NCBI GenBank assembly: GCA_021813025.1
Contig: JAKAME010000048.1
Span: forward strand, 1-10,217
DNA: 10,217 nt
From: Microcaldota archaeon
Lineage (GTDB): Archaea; Micrarchaeota; Micrarchaeia; Anstonellales; Anstonellaceae
Direction of reading: 5' to 3'
Shown here piece after piece: positions 4,988 to 10,217 of the stretch. The notes below the pieces were generated by a model. That model saw nothing but the letters and a program-made list of their open reading frames with translations. It searched no databases and was not told the origin of the DNA. Made by a program: the position numbers and the translations under genes. The first letter of the stretch is position 1; each line of letters begins with the position of its first letter.

Positions 4988-6112
4988 TTATTTTTTCATC
5001 AGCCCGCCGGCCAGCTTGGCGAAGAATCCGCCCAATATTCTTCCCAGCATCCCCCTCGCCTTGGTGTAGAATGCCAGGTTCGCGCGGATTTTGCGCAAGC
5101 GGAGGCGCATGGCCGTTCTCTTTGCCTCGCCCTTTTCTCCCTTGGCCAGCAGCACCAGCCTGTCCTGCTCTTTCTTCGCCTTCTCCATCCTCTGCCTCAG
5201 CTCCACTGCAAGAAGGCCGGCCTTCTTCTCGTCGAACTGCAGCAAGTCAAGCGGCCCCTCCTCCGGCTTGATGATGACTGCCTGCACAAGCAGCGCGGGG
5301 CGGTTCTGCCCGCGAGCCTCGTCCAGCGTGCGGCGCATTTCAAGCAAATCTCCTTTGGCCGCCCGCCTAAGGGCGGCTTTTTCCTCTCTGCCTGCCTTGG
5401 CTTCTTCCATAAGGCCGGCCTTTTTGCGGTCCGCCTCTTCCTTTGCTCCGGCCACTTTAGTATCAGGCGAAACAATCTCTGCCTCCAAGCCGAGCCGCGC
5501 CTTCCCCGCTTTCTCTATTTCGGGTCTCGGCCTCTCTTTCCCTATTTCAGGTTTTGCCGCCTCTTTTTCCCTTTCAGTTACGATTTCAGCCAGCTTCTCA
5601 CGCGGTGCCTGCACTATTTTTTCAGCCCGCTTTTCCAAACGCACCGTCTCCCTCTTTCTCTCCAGCCGCGCCTCTTCCTCCCTCTCCATTCCTGCCGCCT
5701 GCGTCTCGCTGCGGCTGATTCTCTCAAGCTCCTCATACGCGACTTTGTGCTCCCCTTCCACTTCCTCGTATTTTCCGCCCACTCCGTAATGGCCCAAATC
5801 CAGCTTCTCAGTCTTGGTGGTCTCTTTCGTCCGGCGCGCCTCAACGGGCGCAGCCTGCGCGCCGGCCTTCGCCTCCTTTTGCGCGGCTGGCGGGATTGGC
5901 GGCGGGCGGACTGGCTCCTCCTTGCGCACCTCCGCAATTTGCGGATTGGCGCGCTGGGCAACGCGCCTCTGCTCCTCCGGAGTAAGGCCTGTGAAGGGGT
6001 TTCTCCTCTTCTCCTCGATTTCGCGCAGTCGTTCGAGCTGGCGGCTGCGCTTGCGCGGCTTTTTCTCCTCCTGAGGCGGCTGCTCCTGCGGCGGGAGGAC
6101 GGGAGGCGGCAT
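4988..6112 (-). CDS. Large charged, coiled-coil-like protein of unknown function
   Basis: No family is recognised. From this ATG the product has 374 residues. The N-terminus is Pro-rich (MPPPVLPPQEQPPQEEKKP), followed by a basic helix (RSRQLERLREIEEKRRNP) and a Pro/Ala linker near residue 70. A long K/E/R/A-rich region of about 200 residues probably forms coiled coil or disordered helix. The C-terminal 100 residues are better ordered: ALLVQAVIIKPEEGPLDLL, then repeated basic helices ending in the amphipathic GRILGGFFAKLAGGLMKK, which could touch a membrane. There is no signal peptide or transmembrane segment. A TTG start 15 codons upstream (6155-6157) is possible, but the ATG lies at leaderless distance from the TATA-like element near 6136-6145. 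Long open frames on the other strand are by-products of its GC-rich codon use. Confidence 0.65.
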   Translation of the reverse strand: MPPPVLPPQEQPPQEEKKPRKRSRQLERLREIEEKRRNPFTGLTPEEQRRVAQRANPQIAEVRKEEPVRPPPIPPAAQKEAKAGAQAAPVEARRTKETTKTEKLDLGHYGVGGKYEEVEGEHKVAYEELERISRSETQAAGMEREEEARLERKRETVRLEKRAEKIVQAPREKLAEIVTEREKEAAKPEIGKERPRPEIEKAGKARLGLEAEIVSPDTKVAGAKEEADRKKAGLMEEAKAGREEKAALRRAAKGDLLEMRRTLDEARGQNRPALLVQAVIIKPEEGPLDLLQFDEKKAGLLAVELRQRMEKAKKEQDRLVLLAKGEKGEAKRTAMRLRLRKIRANLAFYTKARGMLGRILGGFFAKLAGGLMKK

Positions 6113-6135
6113 GGGCCTGCCTGACCGCCCACCCC

Positions 6136-6146
6136 TTTTAGATATT
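6136..6146. promoter_or_regulatory. TATA-like element between the coiled-coil gene and tRNA-Leu
   Basis: The block TTTTAGATATT sits about 24 bases before the tRNA-Leu 5' end at 6165 on the plus strand. On the minus strand (AATATCTAAAA) it sits about 28 bases before the ATG at 6112. It may serve both directions. Confidence 0.4.
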
Positions 6147-6164
6147 GCGCATCCCAATCTTTTC

Positions 6165-6249
6165 GCAGGGGTAGCAAAGCCTGGTCAAATGCGCGGGGCT
6201 TAGGACCCCGTTCCTTAGGGATTCATGGGTTCGAATCCCATCCCCTGCA
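6165..6249 (+). tRNA. tRNA-Leu (anticodon TAG)
   Basis: This is a class II tRNA of 85 bases. The acceptor GCAGGGG pairs with CCCCTGC and the discriminator is A. The anticodon stem CGGGG / CCCCG encloses the loop CTTAGGA with TAG at 34-36, reading the Leu codon CUA. A long variable arm (TTCCTTAGGGATTC) follows, then the T arm ATGGG TTCGAAT CCCAT. There is no intron and no encoded CCA. Confidence 0.96.
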
Positions 6250-6253
6250 TCGG

Positions 6254-6260
6254 CTTTTTT
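6254..6260 (+). terminator. Oligo-T terminator after tRNA-Leu
   Basis: A run of six T (CTTTTTT) begins five bases after the tRNA end, the usual archaeal terminator form for a small RNA gene. Confidence 0.5.
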
Positions 6261-6295
6261 CCAATATTGTCTTCTTTCCCCGCCCTGAGAATACT

Positions 6296-6304
6296 CTTAT
6301 AAAT
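6296..6304 (+). promoter_or_regulatory. TATA box for the Cys-repeat lipoprotein gene
   Basis: The element CTTATAAAT is centred about 25 bases before the ATG at 6325, predicting a leaderless mRNA from that codon rather than from the earlier ATG at 6310. Confidence 0.5.
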
Positions 6305-6324
6305 CCCCGATGCCTGCCCCATTC

Positions 6325-7581
6325 ATGGCTAGCTTTATGCGTGTCTGGACGCTTCTCCCCCTTGTGCTCATCGGCGCGCTCGTATTGGGCGGCTGCCTGC
6401 AATCGGCGCCCGCCCCTCTTCCCGGCTCGGACCGCGACGCGCACGGATGCATCCCCTCCGCCGGCTACTCCTGGTGCGAGGCAAAGCAGAAGTGCCTGCG
6501 CACATGGGAGGAGAACTGCACAGCCCCGGCGCAAATCCAGCCAGCCCCCATCAATCCCTGCGCCAACCTCTCAAGCGTTGCCTCCCACGACTCCTGCTTC
6601 GCGGCCCTCGCGGCCCGCCAGTCTGATGCCGCCGTATGCGACAGAATATACGGGGTGGACGGGCGCGACGCCTGCCTTTCGGCCTTCGTATCAGCCGACG
6701 CCTCCTTCTGCGCAAGGATGGTCCGGCCAGCCTCCCGGGATTCCTGCAACCTCAAGGTGGCGTATGCTACCAACAATTCCTCGCTGTGCGCGGCCGTCAG
6801 TGACGCCGGCAAGCGGGACAACTGCACCTCCGACCTTCTCTCTCCCTGCGCCCTGTTCTCCGACCCCGCGGCAGCCGGCCGCTGCGAGGCGTTCCGACAG
6901 AACAACGCGTCCTTCTGCCTCGAGGACAACTGCCGCTTCGATTTCGCGCAGGAGCGCCGCTCGCTCTCCGCCTGCGACCTGATGACGGGCGAGCGCGCCC
7001 GCGCGCTGGCCTGCCGCGCGGTGGTGCTCAACGATTTATCCGCCTGCGCGGCCGGCAACGTCTCCTACCGCTCCGACTGGTGCTACGAGCTGGCGGCCAA
7101 GGCAGTCAACAACTCCTCATGGTGCAGCTACGGCCAGGTGGGCAGCCCGTACCGTGACGACTGCTACCTCTACTTCGCGCGCCTGCGCCGCAACGCCAGC
7201 GGCTGCGAGGCGGTCTATCTCGAGACCGGGCGGGACTGGTGCTACCTCAACTACTCCGTCGAGCTTGACCAGCCCGGCGTGTGCGGCCGCATCATCAACA
7301 CCCTCAACCAGGCCCGGTGCTACGTCTTCACCGCGCGCACCAACGGGAACCCGTCCTCCTGCAACGGGCTGCTGGGCCGGGACCGCACGTCCTGCTACAA
7401 CGCCATCATCACCGGCAGCGTGCCGCTGCGCGACGCCGCGGCTTGCGCGGACGTGAGCGACACGGAGACGTGGCAGCCGCGCTGCTTCATCACCCTCGCG
7501 GTGCAGCAGCACAACTTCTCGCTGTGCGACTTCATCGCCGACAGCACCTACCGCCAGCAGTGCCTCGACAAGTTCGCCTGA
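6325..7581 (+). CDS. Secreted lipoprotein with about a dozen Cys-paired repeats, likely N-glycosylated
   Basis: The product has 418 residues. A signal peptide (MRVWTLLPLVLIGALVLGGC) ends in a lipobox LGGC with Cys24 as the lipidation site, so the protein should be anchored outside the membrane. A short module HGCIPSAGYSWCEAKQKC follows. From about residue 70 to the end runs a chain of about a dozen units of 24-28 residues with the loose pattern C-x8-RDxC-(Y/F)x3-A-x5-NxSxC. Examples are GSPYRDDCYLYFARL and ETGRDWCYLNYS. Each unit supplies two Cys, suggesting a disulfide-braced helical solenoid. About ten N-x-S/T sequons are present, several just before the second Cys of a unit (NNSSLC, NASFC, NNSSWC, NASGC, NFSLC). 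An in-frame ATG at 6310 is an alternative start. The function is unknown: a surface binding or adhesion scaffold is inferred. The 3' half is especially GC-rich. Confidence 0.8.
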   Translation: MASFMRVWTLLPLVLIGALVLGGCLQSAPAPLPGSDRDAHGCIPSAGYSWCEAKQKCLRTWEENCTAPAQIQPAPINPCANLSSVASHDSCFAALAARQSDAAVCDRIYGVDGRDACLSAFVSADASFCARMVRPASRDSCNLKVAYATNNSSLCAAVSDAGKRDNCTSDLLSPCALFSDPAAAGRCEAFRQNNASFCLEDNCRFDFAQERRSLSACDLMTGERARALACRAVVLNDLSACAAGNVSYRSDWCYELAAKAVNNSSWCSYGQVGSPYRDDCYLYFARLRRNASGCEAVYLETGRDWCYLNYSVELDQPGVCGRIINTLNQARCYVFTARTNGNPSSCNGLLGRDRTSCYNAIITGSVPLRDAAACADVSDTETWQPRCFITLAVQQHNFSLCDFIADSTYRQQCLDKFA

Positions 7582-7596
7582 GCGCCGGCCAACCTC

Positions 7597-7605
7597 CTTT
7601 TAAAC
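7597..7605 (+). promoter_or_regulatory. Possible TATA box for the small gene at 7711
   Basis: The A+T element CCTTTTAAACATT lies just after the lipoprotein stop. It would give a transcript start near 7627 and a leader of about 80 bases. It could alternatively act as a T-rich terminator for the lipoprotein gene. Confidence 0.3.
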
Positions 7606-7610
7606 ATTCT

Positions 7611-7673
7611 GCTTTTAGCAAAAGCCAGCGACCAGCGCGCAAATGGAGGGGCTTTTGGCAAAAGGCCCTTTTT
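7611..7673 (+). repeat. Two related short hairpins in tandem, second followed by oligo-T
   Basis: At 7611-7625 GCTTTT-AGC-AAAAGC forms a perfect six-base-pair stem. At 7648-7667 GGGGCTTTT-GGC-AAAAGGCCC repeats the same core with a longer GC base and one bulge, followed by TTTTT to 7673. The shared core GCTTTT(A/G)GCAAAAG makes them a related pair. The second fits a terminator for the lipoprotein gene or a leader structure for the next gene. Confidence 0.5.
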
Positions 7674-7710
7674 CCAAAGCATGCGCGAGCAAACAGAGGG
7701 GTAGGTAGGC

Positions 7711-8076
7711 ATGAGCGGAATCGCCCAACCATTCTCGTCAGGCGCCAAGCCTTTGGACGCGCGCGTGCGCGAGGAAGAGGAGGAACGAAAGAGGCAGAGC
7801 CTGCGCCTCTCCGCCCCGCTGGCCGAGGCCATCGCGGTCTCCGAGCCGCTGGAAGGCCCCTCGCCCGACCGGCCGCCGGCCCACGTGGTGCCCCTGCGCC
7901 TCGGCCTGGAGGAAACCTCGGTCTCCTCGTCATCGGCGCACGCGATGACTTTCAGCGTGCGCGCCGCGCTCGAGCTCATGTGGGACGACATCCACGAGAT
8001 GGAGGACCGCGTGGAGCGAATCACGCGCCAGACGCACGTGGCGCTGCTGGTTGCGCAGGTCAGGCGCCGCCGCTAG
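7711..8076 (+). CDS. Small hypothetical protein with a charged helical C-terminus
   Basis: I do not recognise this 121-residue protein. The N-terminus is polar, with an acidic/basic helix (REEEEERKRQSLRLSAPLAE). A Pro-rich linker follows (LEGPSPDRPPAHVVPL), then a helix AALELMWDDIHEMEDRVERI with heptad-like spacing, and the basic end VAQVRRRR. There is no signal peptide or transmembrane segment. The ATG is preceded by GGTAGGTAGG, a reasonable ribosome binding site. It is the only gene on the plus strand between the lipoprotein and the converging ArsR gene. The G+C-biased third positions support that it is coding. A dimerising helical adaptor is one guess. Confidence 0.6.
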   Translation: MSGIAQPFSSGAKPLDARVREEEEERKRQSLRLSAPLAEAIAVSEPLEGPSPDRPPAHVVPLRLGLEETSVSSSSAHAMTFSVRAALELMWDDIHEMEDRVERITRQTHVALLVAQVRRRR

Positions 8077-8083
8077 GGATTGG

Positions 8084-8110
8084 AAAAAAAATAGTTTCCG
8101 GCTTATCCGG
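8084..8110 (-). terminator. Hairpin plus T8 after the ArsR gene
   Basis: On the minus strand CCGG-ATAAG-CCGG (8098-8110) can form a short stem directly after the ArsR stop codon. A run of eight T (8084-8091) follows. The position between two converging genes supports a terminator. Confidence 0.5.
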
Positions 8111-8473
8111 TCATTTCTTCTTCTTCGTGCGGCTGGCGCGCTTGCGCGCCTCCTGCCCGCAGCACCCGCCGCAGGCTGCGCACATAGCCTCGTCCACAAG
8201 CTTGAAGAGCGCGCGCACGCGCCTGCTCTCGGCGGTGTAGATGTGCAGGCGCCCCTTCTTCTGCAGCCTGACGAGGTGGCAGAGCATCAGGATGCGCAGG
8301 GCGTGCGACACCTTGCTCTGCTCCTCCCCGCTGGCATCGACGATTTCCCCCACAGAGCGGGGCTTGTCCATGAGCATGAGCAGGATTCGCATGCGCAGAG
8401 GGTTGGCCAGCGTCTCGAAAAACCACTCGTGGTGGTGCGCGCGCCGCTCTGCCTCGGATGAAGTGCTTATCAT
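8111..8473 (-). CDS. ArsR-family winged-helix regulator with C-terminal Cys cluster
   Basis: ArsR/SmtB proteins are dimeric repressors that usually release DNA when a metal binds or a Cys is modified. The 120-residue product begins with a His-rich helix (HHHEWFF), then ANPLRMRILLMLMDKPRSV. The HTH is GEIVDASGEEQSKVSHALRI, with recognition helix residues QSKVSHALRILMLCHL at about 52-67. The wing is LVRLQKKGRLHIYTA. The C-terminal helix carries Cys98, 101, 104 and 105 (CAACGGCC), a likely metal or redox site; Cys65 lies in the recognition-helix region. The tail is basic. The start ATG is at leaderless distance from a TATA-like element overlapped by a palindrome (8494-8507). It lies downstream of the permease and peroxiredoxin genes, suggesting control of iron or oxidative stress genes. 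The inducer is unknown. Confidence 0.85.
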   Translation of the reverse strand: MISTSSEAERRAHHHEWFFETLANPLRMRILLMLMDKPRSVGEIVDASGEEQSKVSHALRILMLCHLVRLQKKGRLHIYTAESRRVRALFKLVDEAMCAACGGCCGQEARKRASRTKKKK

Positions 8474-8493
8474 GGATGCAAATTTGGACGGAA

Positions 8494-8507
8494 AGCTTAA
8501 TCAAGCT
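8494..8507. promoter_or_regulatory. Palindrome over the ArsR promoter, candidate operator
   Basis: AGCTT-AATC-AAGCT is a perfect five-base inverted repeat. Its centre GATTAAGC on the minus strand is TATA-like and about 25-27 bases before the ArsR ATG at 8473. A repressor bound here would block its own promoter, as ArsR proteins often do. Confidence 0.45.
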
Positions 8508-8558
8508 GCTTTCTGCCCCCCTGTTCAAGGCCGCCATCAGTCCCATCCATGCGCGTTC

Positions 8559-9035
8559 TCAAATCTTGCCAAGCATTTTCAGAATCTGCTCGGCATGCCC
8601 GGCCGGGCTGACGTCGTAGAGCGCATGCGCTATGCGCCCGTCCGCGCCGATGACGAACGTGCTGCGCCTTATTCCTGCGAAGCTTTTGCCCATGAACTTC
8701 TTCTCCCCCCACGCTCCATACATTTGGGCAGCCTTGTGCTCCGGATCGCTGAGCAGCAGGTGGCGCAATTTGTATTTGGCCTCGAACTTGGCGTGCGATT
8801 GCGCCCCGTCAGGGCTTACGCCCACGACAATTGCCCCGGCCTTCTCCATCTGCCCCCGCCTGGCAGTAAAGTCGCAGGCCTCAATCGTGCAGCCGGGCGT
8901 GTCGTCCTTGGGGTAGAAATAAAGCACCAGCTTTTTTCCGGCGAATTCCGAGAGCCTGTGCATTCCACCCTGCGTGTCCTCCAGCTCGAAATCCGGGGCC
9001 GTGTCCCCGTCCTTCAATTTGTTGCCGCCATCCAT
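8559..9035 (-). CDS. bcp: Peroxiredoxin of the BCP/PrxQ type
   Basis: This thiol peroxidase reduces hydrogen peroxide and organic hydroperoxides. The 158-residue product has the AhpC/TSA thioredoxin fold. The active-site loop is YPKDDTPGCTIEACDF, with Pro42, Thr46 and the peroxidatic Cys49. Cys54, five residues later, is the usual resolving Cys of atypical 2-Cys PrxQ enzymes. VGVSPD and the active-site Arg in GIRRSTFVI (about 123-124) are also present. The length is typical. The ATG lies four bases after the permease stop, and its Shine-Dalgarno GAGGTGAT (9039-9046) is inside the permease's last codons, so the two genes are translationally coupled. Coupling to an iron permease fits protection against Fenton chemistry. 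Confidence 0.95.
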   Translation of the reverse strand: MDGGNKLKDGDTAPDFELEDTQGGMHRLSEFAGKKLVLYFYPKDDTPGCTIEACDFTARRGQMEKAGAIVVGVSPDGAQSHAKFEAKYKLRHLLLSDPEHKAAQMYGAWGEKKFMGKSFAGIRRSTFVIGADGRIAHALYDVSPAGHAEQILKMLGKI

Positions 9036-9039
9036 CCAA

Positions 9040-9924
9040 TCACCTCTTTTTTCTTATTGCCCTCCTATAGAGCACGAGCATCCCGCCAAGATAAATTCCC
9101 TGCACTGCCAGCTGCTCCCATGAAGGCGAGAACGGCACTCCAAGCACGCTTTTGAGCACGCCGCCAGCAAGCCCCTTCTCGTGCAGCAGCGGATACGGCC
9201 CGCCCTCCGGAGCCGGCGGGTTGATGTTGTAGGCAACGCCCAGCATTTCTGGCACCACGTGCGCCTCCTGCAGCTCGTGCACGCCGCTGCCCGCCAGCCC
9301 GCCTGCCAGCAGGATGAGCAGAAGCGCGCTCAGGCGCAGGAAATGGCCTGCGTCGAAGCTGACGATGGCGCGGAAGAGCGCCCATGCAAGCGCCAGCGCC
9401 GCTATGGCGCCGGCCAGCGCAGCCCCCATCTCCAGCCCGCCGCTGGCCATCCGTATCCCTGCAAAAAACAGCACTATTTCCATGCCCTCGCGCAGCACTA
9501 CCACGAAGGCGAAGAGAGCAAGCCCCCACGAGGCGAAAAATGAAGGGGCTTGGGAAGTGAGGAATGGCGGGGCTTGGGGCGAAGGGCGCCCGCTTGTTTT
9601 CATGTGCCGCTCCATCCCCTCATGCAGCGAATGCCTGACGCTCCCCTTTCCAATCATGGAAAGAATGAGCCCGCTCACCATGGCGGCCGCCAGAAGCAGC
9701 GTGGCGCCCTCGAACAGCTGCTCGCCCCCCTGCCAGCCCTCCAGCGCGGCGGAGAACGCGCCTGCCGCCAGCAGGCTGGCCAGCCCTGCGGCCAGCGCGC
9801 CGGCCAGAAGCTTGCCTGCCTGCGCCTCCCGCCCTGTCTCCCGCAGGTATGCCTGCATCACGCCCAAGATGAGGGCGATTTCGAAAATCTCGCGGAACGC
9901 GACCGTGAACTCTGCTAAACCCAT
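9040..9924 (-). CDS. FTR1-family iron permease
   Basis: FTR1/EfeU permeases carry iron across the membrane; in other organisms they work with an oxidase or periplasmic partner. The 294-residue product has about seven hydrophobic segments and both signature REXXE motifs: REIFE at 11-15 in the first helix and REGME at 145-149 in the fourth. The first motif has Ile-Phe where Gly-Leu is common, but both Glu residues and the Arg are kept. A polar loop at about 105-133 holds two 8-residue repeats (SPQAPPF, TSQAPSF). Near the end lies a large outside loop (HELQEAHVVPEMLGVAYNI) rich in acidic and His residues. The ATG is preceded by A+T-rich TATA-like sequence (9936-9955). It heads an operon with the peroxiredoxin. 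No EfeO/EfeB or Fet3 partner is in the window. Confidence 0.9.
   Translation of the reverse strand: MGLAEFTVAFREIFEIALILGVMQAYLRETGREAQAGKLLAGALAAGLASLLAAGAFSAALEGWQGGEQLFEGATLLLAAAMVSGLILSMIGKGSVRHSLHEGMERHMKTSGRPSPQAPPFLTSQAPSFFASWGLALFAFVVVLREGMEIVLFFAGIRMASGGLEMGAALAGAIAALALAWALFRAIVSFDAGHFLRLSALLLILLAGGLAGSGVHELQEAHVVPEMLGVAYNINPPAPEGGPYPLLHEKGLAGGVLKSVLGVPFSPSWEQLAVQGIYLGGMLVLYRRAIRKKR
9539..9586. repeat. In-frame 24-base tandem repeat inside the permease gene
   Basis: Two units beginning AATGAAGGGGCTTGGG (9539-9562) and AATGGCGGGGCTTGGG (9563-9586) agree at about 17 of 24 positions. They keep the reading frame and encode the 8-residue repeats around QAPPF and QAPSF in the cytoplasmic or outer loop between helices 3 and 4. 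Confidence 0.5.
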
Positions 9925-9935
9925 GAAAATTAAAT

Positions 9936-9955
9936 CATATATAATCTTATTAAGC
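9936..9955 (-). promoter_or_regulatory. A+T-rich promoter of the FTR1-peroxiredoxin operon
   Basis: The minus strand reads CTTAATAAG followed by TTATATATG. CTTAATAAG is centred about 25 bases before the ATG at 9924, and TTATATAT is about 16 bases before it. The leaderless spacing favours the former; which is used cannot be settled. Confidence 0.4.
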
Positions 9956-10033
9956 GAACGGGCTATGCTGGCGGCTAAGGGGGAGAATCAGAAAGGAGCG
10001 CGCGGGGGGAATCAGGAGGAACGTGGAACTGAA

Positions 10034-10051
10034 GGGGGGCGGAAGCCCCCC
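10034..10051 (-). terminator. Strong GC hairpin after tRNA-Asn
   Basis: GGGGGGC-GGAA-GCCCCCC is a perfect seven-base-pair stem with a four-base loop, nine bases beyond the tRNA-Asn 3' end. It is not followed by a long T run on the minus strand (TTCAGTTCC), so it may be a processing or pausing structure rather than a true terminator. Confidence 0.4.
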
Positions 10052-10059
10052 TGCGGTTT

Positions 10060-10134
10060 CGCCCTGGATCGGATTTGAACCGATGACCTACTGATTAACA
10101 GTCAGTCGCTCTAACCAGGCTGAGCTACCAAGGC
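10060..10134 (-). tRNA. tRNA-Asn (anticodon GTT)
   Basis: The minus strand folds as a cloverleaf. The acceptor GCCTTGG pairs with CCAGGGC with one G-T pair. The D arm is TAGCTCAGCCTGGTTAGAG. The anticodon stem ACTGA / TCAGT encloses CTGTTAA with GTT at 34-36. The T arm is ATCGG TTCAAAT CCGAT. The discriminator is G, as expected for tRNA-Asn. There is no intron and no encoded CCA. Confidence 0.96.
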
Positions 10135-10158
10135 TTGGCCATTGACTTGTCGAATGAG

Positions 10159-10169
10159 AATTTAAAAAC
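10159..10169 (-). promoter_or_regulatory. TATA box for tRNA-Asn
   Basis: The minus strand reads GGTTTTTAAATTC, about 25-30 bases before the tRNA 5' end at 10134. Nothing convincing is seen in the remaining bases up to the window edge. Confidence 0.5.
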
Positions 10170-10217
10170 CATGCCAGCGAACCCCCCGACATTGGGTGGT
10201 TTTGCTGTTTGAAGAAT

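Noticed and set aside
4853..6124. Very long open frames on the plus strand opposite the coiled-coil gene
   Set aside because: They are rich in Leu, Ser and Arg with no domain, begin inside L40e, and mirror the GC-biased codons of the minus-strand gene. The minus-strand reading has promoter support and sensible composition.
7281..8240. A 319-residue open frame on the plus strand covering the lipoprotein end and the ArsR end
   Set aside because: It is a His/Arg/Pro-rich out-of-frame reading that conflicts with the lipoprotein, the gene at 7711 and the ArsR gene, all better supported.
8241..9155. A 304-residue plus-strand frame opposite ArsR and the peroxiredoxin
   Set aside because: The minus strand encodes two recognisable protein families across the same bases; the plus-strand product has no family features.
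9979..10059. G-rich stretch with imperfect repeats around GGGGGAGAATCAG and GGGGGGAATCAGG
   Set aside because: The repeats are short and imperfect, and the G-runs are not arranged as four close tracts, so neither a CRISPR, a quadruplex nor an RNA gene is supported.
10135..10217. Short ATG frame (13 codons) after the tRNA-Asn promoter
   Set aside because: Too short, no ribosome binding site and cut near the window edge; nothing indicates coding.
1..10217. CRISPR array, transposase, integrase or rRNA
   Set aside because: No regular spacer-repeat pattern, IS-type ORF with terminal inverted repeats, tyrosine recombinase or rRNA sequence was seen on either strand.

Overview
The window looks like part of a GC-rich archaeal chromosome. 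The evidence is the start of an archaeal-type EF-1A gene, a 47-residue zinc-ribbon ribosomal protein L40e, three intron-less tRNA genes without encoded CCA, and archaeal TATA boxes in front of most genes. For many genes the TATA box lies about 25 bases before the first plausible ATG, which suggests leaderless mRNAs. The small compact genes and a Cys-repeat surface lipoprotein would suit a DPANN-type archaeon such as Micrarchaeota or Diapherotrites. That placement is inference, since no rRNA or diagnostic marker is present.

Layout. Positions 1-308 (minus) hold the 5' end of EF-1A. Positions about 310-2154 form an accessory stretch that is visibly more A+T-rich in two parts. It holds a small TPR-like protein (plus), a compact HicBA toxin-antitoxin pair (minus) and a PD-(D/E)XK nuclease-like gene (minus). 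The nuclease gene lies between two diverged copies of the 3' end of the neighbouring ACT-domain gene and seems to have lost its natural start. Positions 2155-4569 (all minus) carry the ACT-domain protein, a NYN-domain ribonuclease-like protein, a GNAT acetyltransferase and a helical protein of unknown function; the last two form an operon. Positions 4644-4940 are a divergent tRNA-Thr / L40e pair sharing one promoter region. Positions 4988-6249 are a long charged coiled-coil protein (minus) divergent from tRNA-Leu (plus), again around one TATA element.

Positions 6325-7581 encode a secreted lipoprotein built from about a dozen Cys-paired repeats that carry N-glycosylation sequons at a recurrent position. 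A small unknown gene follows (7711-8076). Positions 8111-9924 (minus) form an iron / oxidative-stress group: an FTR1-like iron permease, a tightly coupled bacterioferritin-comigratory-type peroxiredoxin, and an ArsR-family regulator with a Cys cluster and its own promoter covered by a palindrome. tRNA-Asn lies at 10060-10134.

The most unusual points are the nuclease cassette bracketed by 3'-end duplications, the Cys-repeat lipoprotein, and the iron/peroxide/ArsR cluster. No CRISPR array, transposase, integrase or rRNA was seen.
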